A DNA stretch of 36,152 nucleotides from an uncultured Acidimicrobiales bacterium (GCA_937925845.1 CALAML010000221.1:1-36152), one strand, 5' to 3'. Positions 24,601 to 33,788 are shown, counted from the stretch's first letter. Notes: generated by a model from the sequence alone, not told the origin. Program-made: numbers and translations.

Positions 24601-25809
24601 ATGAAACCGCTGGATGGCATCAGGGTCCTCGAGTTCTCCACCATGATCACCGCTTCGTTCTCGGCGATGATGCTGGCCGATCAGGGGGCCGACGTGATCA
24701 AGGTCGAGCCGATCGACCTCGGGGATCCGATGCGATATCTGGGTTCTACCAAGGGTGGCATCTCCGCGCTCTTCGCCAACTGCAACCGTGGCAAACGTTC
24801 GCTGCGAGTCGACCTTAAGGCCGAGGAAGGGCGGCGCATCATTGAGGAGCTGGCTGCCGAAACCGACATCGTGCTTACCAACTACCGACCCGGGGTGATG
24901 GACGGGTTGGGTTTGGGTAGCGAGCATCTTCGCAGCATCAACCCTCGGCTGATCTATGGCGGGGTCACCGGTTTCGGCACCGAAGGACCCATGAGTAATG
25001 CTCCGGCTTACGATCCGATCATCCAGGCCCAGACCGGCTTCGCCGCGGTGCAGGGCCAGGGCAAAGAAGCGCCCGAATTCATGCAGAGCCTGATGTGCGA
25101 CAAGGTAACGGCCTACACCGTTTGTCAGGCGGTGACCACGGCGCTCTACGTGCGGGAGAAGACTGGAGCGGGCCAACACATCGACCTCTCGATGATGGAT
25201 GCCGGGCTCTACTTCCTGTTTCCCGACGGCTTCATGCACGAAACCCTGCTCGATGATGATGCGACCCACGACATTCCGCTGAGCCAGCTCCTGTATTCGA
25301 TGTCCGACACCAAAGATGGTGCCATCACCGTCTCGGCGGCCACTCCGGCTCAACAGGTTGGGCTCCTTACCGCCATCGACCGACTCGACCTCTTTGGCGA
25401 TCCTCGGTTCGACGGGATCGAGAAGATCATGGAAAACGTGGCCGAGTTTCGGGCCGAGATCGCTGCCGGGGTGGCCAACTTCACCACTGAAGATCTCCTC
25501 CCCCGCCTGCAGGAAAACGATGTGCCGGCCGCGAGGGCCCTCGACTACGGCGAGGTGATGGACCACCCCCAGTACGCGGCCAACGACAGCGTGGATGTGA
25601 CCGAGCATGCCCGGATGGGTTCGATGCGGCGGGTGAAGCCGCCGGCCCGCTTCGGCGGCGACCGCCTCGCTCCGGCTTCCGATGCTGCAACTCACGGCGA
25701 GCACACCACCGAGATTCTGAGCCAGCTCGGTCGGTCAGAAGCCGATATCGCTACCCTCGCCGAAGCCGGTGTGGCCAAGCCCGCCGATACGCCCCCGACG
25801 AAGACATAG
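24601..25809 (+). CDS. CaiB/BaiF family CoA-transferase
   Basis: Class III CoA-transferase of 402 residues. It starts PLDGIRVLEFSTMITASFSAMMLADQGADVIKVEPIDLGDPMRY, the classic N-terminal signature. Next come NRGKRSLRVDLKAEEGRRIIEELAAETDIVLTNYRPGVMDGLGLG, YGGVTGFGTEGPMSNAPAYDPIIQAQTG and GAGQHIDLSMMDAGLYFL, in which D200 is the expected Asp nucleophile that forms the acyl anhydride and CoA thioester. It moves CoA between carboxylic acids; donor and acceptor cannot be inferred. The C-terminal AATHGEHTTEILSQLG is typical. ATG start, single plus-strand gene between the secreted protein and the CorC pair. Confidence 0.9.
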   Translation: MKPLDGIRVLEFSTMITASFSAMMLADQGADVIKVEPIDLGDPMRYLGSTKGGISALFANCNRGKRSLRVDLKAEEGRRIIEELAAETDIVLTNYRPGVMDGLGLGSEHLRSINPRLIYGGVTGFGTEGPMSNAPAYDPIIQAQTGFAAVQGQGKEAPEFMQSLMCDKVTAYTVCQAVTTALYVREKTGAGQHIDLSMMDAGLYFLFPDGFMHETLLDDDATHDIPLSQLLYSMSDTKDGAITVSAATPAQQVGLLTAIDRLDLFGDPRFDGIEKIMENVAEFRAEIAAGVANFTTEDLLPRLQENDVPAARALDYGEVMDHPQYAANDSVDVTEHARMGSMRRVKPPARFGGDRLAPASDAATHGEHTTEILSQLGRSEADIATLAEAGVAKPADTPPTKT

Positions 25810-25864
25810 CAGGTCACCTGTTGCCCAACCGCAGGTGCTCTACTGGGAGAGCTCTATTGGGAGT

Positions 25865-25886
25865 GGGGCCTCCATTGATGGGCCCC
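25865..25886. terminator. Possible hairpin between convergent CaiB and CorC genes
   Basis: GGGGCC (25865-25870) and GGCCCC (25881-25886) can pair around a 10-nt loop. It lies in the 109-nt gap between two convergent genes. There is no T-run on either side. A near-direct repeat CTAYTGGGAG also occurs twice just before it. Confidence 0.3.
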
Positions 25887-25918
25887 GTGGGTGCCTTCCC
25901 GCAGTCTCCGAGAAACTT

Positions 25919-27304
25919 CTAGTGACCGTTGTTGTGGTGGTCGTCGGCCTCGGCGGCCGCTTCCTCTGAACCCTCGGGTTCGGTCACGATTCGCACCCGG
26001 GTGATCTTGCGTCCGTCGCGATCTTCCACGACGAGCTGGTGAGCGCCGTGCTTCACCGTCCGGCCGATGTCGGGTAACACTTCGGTGTGGGCCAGCACCA
26101 GGCCGGCGACCGTGACGATGTCGGGATGGTCGAAGCTGTCGTCGCCAAGTTCGGCCCGCAGGTCACTCAGCGACGTCTCGCCGCCAACCGTGATCGAGCC
26201 GTCGTCGTGTCGGGTCAGGAAGTCGTGATCGTCATCCATGATCTCGGCGATGACATCGTCGAGTGAGACAAAGCCAACGGTGGCACCGAACTCGTCGATC
26301 ACCAGGGCGGCGTGGTTGCTCCCCTGTTTGAACTGGTTGAGCAGGTCCTCGGCGGTGGTGGTTGCCGCTACCACCGGCAGGGGGCGCATCAGTTCGGTCA
26401 GGTTGGGAGCGCCTCCATTTCCACCGGCCGACGGGGCCGTGCCATCGGAGCGGGCCCCCATCGAATCGGCCCGAATGAAGTCCTTGATGTGGAGCATTCC
26501 CACGACATGGTCGAGGTCGCCGTCGATGACCGGGTATCGGCTGCGGGTGCCTGATCGGATCAGCTGCGCCACTTCAGATGGTGGAGCCGACTGATCAATG
26601 GCCACGATGTTGGGCCTCGAGATCATCAGCTCTTCGGCGGGGCGCTGGTCGAGCTCAAAGATGTTGCGGATCAGGTCCCGCTGGCGTGCCGCGAGCTGGC
26701 CGCTTTCGGCCGATTCGTCGGTCACGATGGCCAGCTCGGTGCTGGTGTGCAGCGAGAGCCGTTTGTCGGGTTCAGGGATTCGCAGCAGGCGCATCAGGGC
26801 GAAAGCGATGGCATTAAGCATCGCCACCATCGGCTTAAACAGGCCGCTGAAGAGGCGCATGATCGGGTTCAGCTTGACGCTGACACTCTCGGGCTCCTGC
26901 AGGGCCAACGCCTTAGGGATCATCTCGCCGAACACCACATGCATGTAGGTGATGCCGCTGAGGGCGATGATAAAGCCGGCGGTGTGTGATGCCGACTCCG
27001 AGAACCCCAGGTAGTCCTCGAGCGGATCGTAGAGCCAGTGAGCCACGGCCGGTTCGCCGTACATACCCAGACCGATCGAGGCCAGGGTGATGCCGAGTTG
27101 GGCCACAGCGATGTAGCTGTCCTTGCCGGCGTGGCGAGTGAAGATGTCGACCAACCAGCGGGCCGGTTTGCTGCCGCCGTCGGCGAGCGCTTCAAGGCGG
27201 CTGAGCCGGGAGCCGACCAGGGCAAACTCGGCAGCCACGAACAGCCCGTTGAGGACGACGAGGATGATGATCACCACGATCGGCACCACGTATTCGCCGA
27301 TCAT
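25919..27304 (-). CDS. CNNM/CBS/CorC-domain membrane protein (HlyC/CorC family)
   Basis: 461 residues. The N-terminal DUF21/CNNM membrane domain (about 1-195; VVPIVVIIILVVLNGLFVAAEFALVGSRLSRLE, and the conserved VFGEMIPKALAL) precedes a CBS pair (about 215-345; ELMISRPNIVAID ... SRYPVIDGDLDHVVGMLHIKDFI ... AALVIDEFGATVGFVSLDDVIAEIMDD). A C-terminal CorC_HlyC domain follows (about 360-445; TVGGETSLSDLRAELG). Family members act in Mg/Co export or resistance, with adenine nucleotide sensing by CBS. A short Gly/Ser insertion sits between the two CBS motifs, and the tail is acidic and ends DDHHNNGH, a possible metal-binding end. Its ATG overlaps the previous stop by four bases (ATGA). Confidence 0.88.
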   Translation of the reverse strand: MIGEYVVPIVVIIILVVLNGLFVAAEFALVGSRLSRLEALADGGSKPARWLVDIFTRHAGKDSYIAVAQLGITLASIGLGMYGEPAVAHWLYDPLEDYLGFSESASHTAGFIIALSGITYMHVVFGEMIPKALALQEPESVSVKLNPIMRLFSGLFKPMVAMLNAIAFALMRLLRIPEPDKRLSLHTSTELAIVTDESAESGQLAARQRDLIRNIFELDQRPAEELMISRPNIVAIDQSAPPSEVAQLIRSGTRSRYPVIDGDLDHVVGMLHIKDFIRADSMGARSDGTAPSAGGNGGAPNLTELMRPLPVVAATTTAEDLLNQFKQGSNHAALVIDEFGATVGFVSLDDVIAEIMDDDHDFLTRHDDGSITVGGETSLSDLRAELGDDSFDHPDIVTVAGLVLAHTEVLPDIGRTVKHGAHQLVVEDRDGRKITRVRIVTEPEGSEEAAAEADDHHNNGH

Positions 27305-28593
27305 CGGCCCGCCTCCTCATCGAAGCTGACCCGGACAATGGCGTTGCCGTCGACGGCATCGATGTGGACTACCGTGCTCTCGTCGCCGAGCGCAACCTGC
27401 TCGCCGACGGTGGCTGGTCGACCCAGCTCATGCCAGATCAAGCCACCGATGGTGTCGGCATCGGTAATCGGTAGGGACAAACCAAAGCGGTGGTTGAGGT
27501 CGTCGAGAAGCACCTCGCCAGCGGCCGATACCCGACCGCCTTCCACCACGATCGGATCGGGGTCGACGTCGAACTCGTCGCGAACCTCACCGAAGATCTC
27601 TTCGATGGCATCTTCGAGGGTGACCATGCCCACGACGCCGCCGTATTCGTTGATCACGAGAGCACAGTGTTGTTCGCTGTCGTTGAGGTGGCGCCACAGT
27701 GCGGGCACCGACATGGTCTCGGCCACTTCAAGCATTGGCCGGGCCAGGGTGTCGACCGTGGCCTCGGGTGCATCCCGGTTGCCGGTGTAGAGGCGGCGCA
27801 GGTGCACCATGCCAACAACTTCGTCGTCGGAGCCGCCCCAGATCGGGAACCGGCTGTGGGGGGTCTCGGTAACCGAGTCGAGCGCGGTGTCGATTCGATC
27901 GGCCCCTTTGAGGCCCACTACCCGCAGGCGCGGCGTCATAATTTCGCGCACCATACGTTGCTCGGTGTTGAGCACTCCGGCCACCATGTCGCGCTCAGAC
28001 ACGTTGATCAGCCCGCCCGCAGCACTCTCATCAAACAGGGCGGCGAGCTCTTCTGGCGAGTGCACATGGGCGTGGCTGTGCTCGGTGTTGAGGCCGAGTG
28101 CCCGCATGATGGCAAAGGCCGAGCCGTTGAAGATCCACACCAGCGGCTTGAAGAGGAACTGGCTCACCAGCATCGGGGTGAGGGTGAGGATCGAGAGTCG
28201 TTCCGGATAGCGCAGCGCCGCGGTCTTGGGCAGCAGCTCGCCGAGAATCACCTGGAGTGAGGTGATGATAAAGAGGGTGAGCAGCACCGCCACCGCTCGG
28301 CCACCGAGGGAGCCGAACCAGGGTTCGAAGATGGGCGTGAGCTGGGACTGGGCGAAGGCGCCGGCGACCAGGCTGGAGATGGTGATGCCGACCTGGCAGG
28401 TGGCCACGTAGTTATCGAGGGCGACCGCGTCGCGAACGATGTCGAAGAGTTTGGCCGCACGCTTGTTTCCGCCCTGAGCCAAAGCCTGGATTCGGGACTT
28501 GCGCGCACCAACGGTGGCGAACTCAGCCGCGACGTACAGGGCGTTCAACGCCAACATGATGGCGAGGGCAACGACGGTGATTGCGACTCTCAA
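27301..28593 (-). CDS. CNNM/CBS/CorC-domain membrane protein, upstream paralogue
   Basis: 430 residues with the same order as the downstream gene: CNNM domain (about 1-190; LALNALYVAAEFATVGARKSRIQALAQGG; VILGELLPKTAALRYPE), CBS pair (about 205-335; EIMTPRLRVVGLKG ... SRFPIWGGSDDEVVGMVHLRRLY ... ALVINEYGGVVGMVTLEDAIEEIFGEVRDEFD), and CorC_HlyC (about 350-425). Pairs of such proteins, as here, may form heteromers. The initiation codon is TTG at 28593, without a clear RBS. No ATG fits before the first membrane helix. The 4-nt overlap with the downstream gene indicates coupled translation. Confidence 0.87.
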   Translation of the reverse strand: MRVAITVVALAIMLALNALYVAAEFATVGARKSRIQALAQGGNKRAAKLFDIVRDAVALDNYVATCQVGITISSLVAGAFAQSQLTPIFEPWFGSLGGRAVAVLLTLFIITSLQVILGELLPKTAALRYPERLSILTLTPMLVSQFLFKPLVWIFNGSAFAIMRALGLNTEHSHAHVHSPEELAALFDESAAGGLINVSERDMVAGVLNTEQRMVREIMTPRLRVVGLKGADRIDTALDSVTETPHSRFPIWGGSDDEVVGMVHLRRLYTGNRDAPEATVDTLARPMLEVAETMSVPALWRHLNDSEQHCALVINEYGGVVGMVTLEDAIEEIFGEVRDEFDVDPDPIVVEGGRVSAAGEVLLDDLNHRFGLSLPITDADTIGGLIWHELGRPATVGEQVALGDESTVVHIDAVDGNAIVRVSFDEEAGR

Positions 28594-28710
28594 CGGGGGA
28601 ACACCAACTGGGCGAGCGGAGGCATTGTCATCAAGGATACGTCGCCGGAGCGCTGCATCCGAGCATCTCCGGGAAATGACGTTTCATGGTGATAAATCAG
28701 CCCGTTTTGC

Positions 28711-29856
28711 TCAACAATCGGCTAGAGCATCGGAGGCCTCGTTCATCGCCGCCAGGATCACGCAGGTGAGGTCGGGGGTGGTTGGGATCAGCCCCTCGCC
28801 ACCGACCCGGTCCCGGCCGGGCCAGCGGTGACCGCCACCGACATAGCTCAACATGTCGACGGTGCCGGACTGACCACGACAATCGGTCCAACGCTCTCGG
28901 ATCGTGGTGCGGTCGGCCTCGTTGCGAAAGTCCGGTAGCTCGGCGACGTCTTCGAGAGCGATCGCATCGTCGGCTTCGGGATCGGCTGCTGGTCGCGACA
29001 CCTGATAGGTCGGGCCGTTACAGTCGAGCCGCTCGGCCCAGCCGGCGGCCAGCGCCGGAGTACCGGAGAGGGTGTCGCCGCCGATGGCGAGACCGCCGTA
29101 GTCCACAACCCGGTCTTTGGTGCCGTGGGCGAAGATCATGTCGAACCCGGTCGGCTCGGTGCACAGGGCGGGCGCCGCGGCAGCGTTCATCACCACCCCG
29201 GCAAGTTGATCGCCGATGGCACAGGCCTGGATCCCAACGAAGCCCGCCCCGGCCGAATAGCCAGCCAGCCAGATTCGCTCGGCATCGACACAGGGGTCGC
29301 CAGCCAACTCGTCGATCAGGTTGGCGATGAAGCCGTTGTCATCGAACGGGCCGTTGCCGATCTCCCAGGTTGGCGGTGTGCCCAAACCAACGGGCACCAC
29401 CAGCGAGACTCCAGCTGCGGGCGCTTCGACGGTGAGCCCGGTGTTGGCTGCGAATTCGTCGGCGATGCCGGCGAAGCCATGGAAGAGCACCAGCACCGGT
29501 GCCGGCTCCGCGCTGATCGCGGGGTGGAACCAGACCGTTCGCTCCTGATCGCTATGGGTGCGGGTGTTGACGCCGTCGGCCAAGGAACACGCCGGCCGCT
29601 CCGTCGCGGTGGTGCTCGGAGAACTTGTTGTGCTGGTCGCGGCTTCCGATGATGCCGTTGCTGTTGTTGTTGTCGTGCTTCGGACGGTCGTGTCGGGGTT
29701 GTCCGTGGACGACAGGGAGGATCCGTTCTCGGCTCTGGCCTCGCCCCCGTTGTCGGCGCTTGAGCACGAGGCAACCACCACTGCGACCATGATGAAGAGG
29801 ATCGCGCCGAAGGCCGGAGACCAGAATCGTCGGGCCAATCTCTGAAGCGGTGTCAC
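28711..29856 (-). CDS. Lipoprotein esterase of the PHB depolymerase/LpqC type
   Basis: 381 residues from GTG 29856. Signal with lipobox VVAS-C31, then a Thr/Ser-rich linker (about 45-80), so probably anchored outside the membrane. The catalytic domain has PAPVLVLFHGFAGIADEF, the nucleophile elbow GYSAGAGF (S201), DMIFAHGTKDRVVDYGG with the Asp region, and the C-terminal His in GGGHRWPGRD. This GHxWPG block is typical of PHB depolymerase and feruloyl/acetylxylan esterase relatives. The substrate is a polymer or polar ester. The GTG overlaps the TGA of the Mo-subunit gene (GTGA, 29856-29853), which ties it to the molybdenum hydroxylase operon. Longer upstream reading in this frame lacks protein character. 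Confidence 0.8.
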   Translation of the reverse strand: MTPLQRLARRFWSPAFGAILFIMVAVVVASCSSADNGGEARAENGSSLSSTDNPDTTVRSTTTTTATASSEAATSTTSSPSTTATERPACSLADGVNTRTHSDQERTVWFHPAISAEPAPVLVLFHGFAGIADEFAANTGLTVEAPAAGVSLVVPVGLGTPPTWEIGNGPFDDNGFIANLIDELAGDPCVDAERIWLAGYSAGAGFVGIQACAIGDQLAGVVMNAAAAPALCTEPTGFDMIFAHGTKDRVVDYGGLAIGGDTLSGTPALAAGWAERLDCNGPTYQVSRPAADPEADDAIALEDVAELPDFRNEADRTTIRERWTDCRGQSGTVDMLSYVGGGHRWPGRDRVGGEGLIPTTPDLTCVILAAMNEASDALADC

Positions 29857-32120
29857 CGAAGTTCTCGGTGGGCCCTTAGCCCGGCCAACACTCGGCTGGG
29901 GGTGAGTGGGAATTCGTTGAACCACACCCCGGTGGCGTCGTGGACCGCGGCGATTACCGCGGGGGCGTAAGTGATGTAGGGCATTTCGGCCATGCCCCGC
30001 ACGCCCCACGGGCCGAGCGGGTCGGCCAGTTCAAGGATCACACTCTCCACGTGTTCGGGAACATCCCCGATCCCGGGGATCAGATACTGGCTGAGGCGTG
30101 GGTTCTGGATACGGCCGCCTTCGACAACCAGGTTCTCGCTCATCACGTAGCCGTGGGCCTGCACCACCGCCCCCTCAACCTGACCCTTCACCAGCTCCGG
30201 GTTGATGGCCCGGCCGACATCATGGGTGCTCACCACCCGGTCGACGCGGATGTGGCCGGTGCCGGTATCGACCGACACTTCGATAGTTTGGGCCATGTAG
30301 CCGTAGGCGAAGTTGGGTTGGCCAACGCCGGTTTCGGGGTCGAGTTCATCGGTTGGTGGTGGGGTGAAGCGGAAGGTACCGATGGCCGGACGTTCGCCAT
30401 CGCGCCACGCTTTGTCGGCTTCTTCGGCGGCACCGAGGATGGAGTTGCCCGCCATCCAAGAGAGTCGGGATGCCGAGGCTGAGCCCGAGTCGCCGGTGCT
30501 GGCGGTGTCGGAGAAGGTGCCGGTCACCTTCTCGGGAGCAACGCCGGTGGCTTCGGCCGTCATCTGCAGAGCGGCCTGGTGCATGCCTTGGCCCACTTCA
30601 GCACCGGAGTGAAACACTTCGGCTGAGGTCGGAACCTCGTCGTCGGCTTCACCGTGCAGGTGGATTTCGGCTTCGCACCGTTCAGGAAATCCGAAGCTGA
30701 ACCCGACGTTTTTGTAGCCGGCGGCGAAGCCGCGGCCCCGCTTCACCGCAGCCGGGTCTTCGGGCAGGGAAGCGATCGGTTGAAACGGGGGTGCCGGCGC
30801 TGGTTCCGGTCCGGCCGCTTCGGCACAGGCGTCAATCACCTCGGGCAGGGTGACGCCGGCGGGCATGATGGACTGGGTGATACCGGCGCTGCCATCGCGG
30901 AGGGTGTTGATGCGCCGGAGCTCGACCGGGTCCATGTCGAGGGCCGCCGCCAGCTTGTTCATTTGGGTTTCGGCCACAAACGAACCCTGGGGGCCGCCGA
31001 AGCCACGGAAGGCTCCGCCGGGCACCGAGTGGGTGTAGATGGCGGAGCTGTCGATGTGGGCATTCGGAATGTCGTAGGCGCCACCCACACTCAGATGGGC
31101 GTTACCCAGCACCTTGTTGGAGGTGTAGTTGTAGGCACCGGCGTCGAGCAGCACTTCCGCCTCCACCGCGGTGATCCTGCCGGTGGCGCTGGCGCCGAGT
31201 CGGGCGTGGATAGTGGCGCGGTGCCGTTTGTGGTGGCCCACGATCGACTCTTCGCGAGACCAACTGCAGTGCACCGGTCGATCAATGCCGAGTTCGTGAA
31301 GCTTCTGCGCGGCCAAGGCCATGACGATCTGGAGCGTCATGTCCTCCTTGCCCCCAAAGGCGCCACCGATGGCGGCGTAGCGGACACGAACCGCTTCTTC
31401 GTCGAGATCGAGGGCGTGGGCGATCTGTTCGCGATCCTCGTGGGTCCACTGGCCGCTGGTCTCCACGGTGATGCGGCCCTCGTCGTCGATCCAGGAGGTG
31501 GCCGCTTCCACCTGAAGGTAGGCGTGTTCCTGGTGAGGAAGCTGGTAGGTGCCCTCGATCACCACGTCGGCCTCGGCCCAACCGGCGTCCATGTCACCCT
31601 TGCGGATGCGGAGTTCGGAGTAGGTGTTGGTGCCGGCTTCGGGATGGACCAGCGTGGCGTCGGTGCGGGCTGCGTCCAGCGTGTCAACAAGCGGGAGTTG
31701 TTCCCAGGTCACCTCGAGGGCTGCAGCCGCGTCGTTCGCCGCTTCAGACGTTTCGGCGATGATGATGGCGATCTTGTCGGCTTCCCAACGGCTGACGTCG
31801 GCGGCTACCGCGCTGCGGCCGGTGTCGTTGAGGCCGATCAGCACCGGCTGGTCGAAGAGGGTGAGGCCATACTCGTTCACCGCTACGTCGGCGGCGGTGA
31901 GGATGGTGACGACACCCTCGATGGCCTTGGCCGCGGTGGTGTCCATGGTGAGCATGCGGGCATGGGGCTGGTTGGAGAACACGACCTTGGCCACGAGTGC
32001 GTTCGCCGGCACCCCGTCGGCCGGGTAGCGGGCGGTGCCGGTGACCTTGCCGTGGGCGTCGAAGCGGATCGGCGCCGCGCCGACTCCGCCGGCTGCTGCC
32101 GCGGTGGACTCGGGTGTCAC
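29853..32120 (-). CDS. Molybdopterin-binding subunit of a xanthine dehydrogenase-family hydroxylase
   Basis: 755 residues. It has the Ald_Xan_dh N-terminal domain (about 15-130; RFDAHGKVTGTARYPAD ... FSNQPHARMLTMDT) and the Mo-cofactor domains. Visible motifs are IGGAFGGKEDM, SVPGGAFRGFGGPQGSF (an AFRGFG loop as in xanthine and aldehyde oxidoreductases, not the AYxCSFR of CO dehydrogenase), GAEVGQGMHQAAL and VSTHDVGRAINPELVKGQVEGAV. The catalytic Glu is E712 in GMAEMPYITYAPAVIAAVHDATG. It hydroxylates an N-heterocycle or aldehyde using water. No purine genes are nearby, so xanthine itself is not indicated. Its GTG start overlaps the upstream TGA (GTGA, 32120-32117), and its own stop overlaps the esterase start the same way. 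Confidence 0.87.
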   Translation of the reverse strand: MTPESTAAAAGGVGAAPIRFDAHGKVTGTARYPADGVPANALVAKVVFSNQPHARMLTMDTTAAKAIEGVVTILTAADVAVNEYGLTLFDQPVLIGLNDTGRSAVAADVSRWEADKIAIIIAETSEAANDAAAALEVTWEQLPLVDTLDAARTDATLVHPEAGTNTYSELRIRKGDMDAGWAEADVVIEGTYQLPHQEHAYLQVEAATSWIDDEGRITVETSGQWTHEDREQIAHALDLDEEAVRVRYAAIGGAFGGKEDMTLQIVMALAAQKLHELGIDRPVHCSWSREESIVGHHKRHRATIHARLGASATGRITAVEAEVLLDAGAYNYTSNKVLGNAHLSVGGAYDIPNAHIDSSAIYTHSVPGGAFRGFGGPQGSFVAETQMNKLAAALDMDPVELRRINTLRDGSAGITQSIMPAGVTLPEVIDACAEAAGPEPAPAPPFQPIASLPEDPAAVKRGRGFAAGYKNVGFSFGFPERCEAEIHLHGEADDEVPTSAEVFHSGAEVGQGMHQAALQMTAEATGVAPEKVTGTFSDTASTGDSGSASASRLSWMAGNSILGAAEEADKAWRDGERPAIGTFRFTPPPTDELDPETGVGQPNFAYGYMAQTIEVSVDTGTGHIRVDRVVSTHDVGRAINPELVKGQVEGAVVQAHGYVMSENLVVEGGRIQNPRLSQYLIPGIGDVPEHVESVILELADPLGPWGVRGMAEMPYITYAPAVIAAVHDATGVWFNEFPLTPSRVLAGLRAHRELR

Positions 32121-33727
32121 GGCTCGCCCCGGCCAAGTCGAATCGCCGAGGCGGCGTGGTGGACGGCATCGATGATCGGGTAGTAGCCGGTGCAGCGGCA
32201 CAGGTTGCCCGACAGCGCCATCTTGATCTGGTCGTCGTTGGGGGCCGGGTTCTCGGCGAGTAGCGCCTTGGTGGCCACGATGAATCCCGGGATACAGAAA
32301 CCACATTGGGCGGCAAAGCAGTCGATGAACGCCTGCTGGATCGGGTCGAGCTGACCGGCGTGCTCGACGGTGTCGGTCTGCGCCACGCCTTCGATAGTGA
32401 CGACTTGTTCCCCCACTGCGGAGGCCGCCGGAACCAGGCAGCTCATGACCGCGGCGTCGTTGAACAGAACGGTGCAGGCTCCGCACTCGCCTTCGGCACA
32501 GCCCTCCTTGACACCGGTGAGGCCCCGGGCTCGCAGATCGTCGAGCAGCAGTTCTTCGCTCGTTGGTCCGTCGAAGGACGGCTCATGAGAATCAGCGTCG
32601 CCATCGGCCGAGCGATTGCCCTCTGGCGTCTCGATGTGAGGCCGGCCGAGTCCGCCGGAAAGGGTTGGCGGCTGGGCCAACCACATCTCGGCCTGACGGT
32701 TGTCGGCGATGGCCCGCAGCGCTCGCTCAATAACGGTCACGATGCTGTCGTTGCGGTACTCGGCCGTGGCTCGAACATCGGAGATCGGGGTGACCGCCGC
32801 GGCCGCGGCCTGGGCGGCAACTGTGATTGTTTCTTCGTTAAGTGACTGTCCGGCGAGGGCCTGAGCAAACTCGGGGACCTCAACCACAGTGGCCGCCACG
32901 CTGCCGAGAGCCAAGCGGGCCGAGGCCACGGTACGCGCCACGCCCGCACCGGTCTCAGTCCTGACCGCCTCGCCAGCCGAGCGATCAGCTCGGGCATCGG
33001 TGTCGGGTTCGGAACTGGAACCAGGCTCGGCCGAGGGGGTATCCGCGAACTCAACGATAAGCCCGGCGTGCACCACCGAGATGGCTTGGGCGCGACGCAG
33101 ACCGAGCTTGATCCACAGTCCTCGGGCTGTTGCCGCCAGCTTTGGCACCCGAATCCCAACGATGAGTTCACCCGGTTCCAGCACCGTCGATCGGAAGCCG
33201 GTAAAGAACTCGGTCAATGGGATCGATCGCTCGCTCCGCAGCGGTGCTTCACCATCGACCGACTCCATACGGGCAAGGTTCACCGAGGCCCCGAGCGCCA
33301 TCAGGGCTGAGATGCTGTCGTTGGCCGGGCTGGCGGTGGCCAGGTTGCCCGAAAGCGTGGCCCGGTTGCGCAGCTGGGGCGAGCCGATCTCCACGCAGGC
33401 CTGAGCCAACGGAAGGCAGTGTTGGAAGACCAGGGACGAGGACACCACCTGGTTGTGGGTTACTCCCCCGCCGATCATCAGCGCATCGCCGTCGTCAACG
33501 ATCTGAGCAAACTCTTCGGCCCCGATCGCGGAAAGGTCGACCAGATCGACCGGATCGCCCGGCCCCCCTCGCTGCAGGTCCAACAGCAGGTCGGTGCCGC
33601 CGGCGATGGCTCGGGCGTCTGGGTGCTCGGCGAGCAGTCGGAGCGCGTGATCGAGCGATGTCGGCCGATAGACCTTGCCGATGGCGCGGCCAGGCCGCTG
33701 CACCGGGTGAAGGTGGTCGACGCTCAT
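32117..33727 (-). CDS. Fused FAD-binding and 2Fe-2S subunit of the same molybdenum hydroxylase
   Basis: 536 residues. The FAD domain is about 12-195 (IGKVYRPTSLDHALRLLAEHPDARAIAGGTDLL; IGSPQLRNRATLSGNLATASPANDS), followed by the CO_deh_flav_C domain (about 200-345). The C-terminal module carries the plant-type [2Fe-2S] ligands C410, C415, C418 and C430, then the all-helical [2Fe-2S] ligands C475, C478, C510 and C512 (QCGFC ... LCRC). The order FAD then Fe-S is the reverse of XdhA/XdhS-type fusions, where Fe-S comes first. The N-terminal beta-hairpin that normally precedes the first Fe-S loop is not obvious; that region (about 355-390) is hydrophilic, with DADSHEP-like sequence. ATG 33727 starts MSVDHLHPVQRPG. 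It is the first gene of the operon. Confidence 0.87.
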   Translation of the reverse strand: MSVDHLHPVQRPGRAIGKVYRPTSLDHALRLLAEHPDARAIAGGTDLLLDLQRGGPGDPVDLVDLSAIGAEEFAQIVDDGDALMIGGGVTHNQVVSSSLVFQHCLPLAQACVEIGSPQLRNRATLSGNLATASPANDSISALMALGASVNLARMESVDGEAPLRSERSIPLTEFFTGFRSTVLEPGELIVGIRVPKLAATARGLWIKLGLRRAQAISVVHAGLIVEFADTPSAEPGSSSEPDTDARADRSAGEAVRTETGAGVARTVASARLALGSVAATVVEVPEFAQALAGQSLNEETITVAAQAAAAAVTPISDVRATAEYRNDSIVTVIERALRAIADNRQAEMWLAQPPTLSGGLGRPHIETPEGNRSADGDADSHEPSFDGPTSEELLLDDLRARGLTGVKEGCAEGECGACTVLFNDAAVMSCLVPAASAVGEQVVTIEGVAQTDTVEHAGQLDPIQQAFIDCFAAQCGFCIPGFIVATKALLAENPAPNDDQIKMALSGNLCRCTGYYPIIDAVHHAASAIRLGRGEP

Positions 33728-33788
33728 GAATTCCGATCGGTCGACCGGCCCGCCAAGTGAGCGGTGATGGTGGGTTTCACCCCTGCGG

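Noticed and set aside
30654..32183. 509-codon open frame on the plus strand
   Set aside because: It is antisense to the molybdopterin subunit, which has clear motifs throughout. Its composition (Gly/Val/His/Arg-rich) is that of a shadow frame.
29853..33727. Carbon monoxide dehydrogenase (coxMSL)
   Set aside because: The active-site loop is AFRGFG, not the AYxCSFR of form I CO dehydrogenase, and the FAD and Fe-S subunits are fused.
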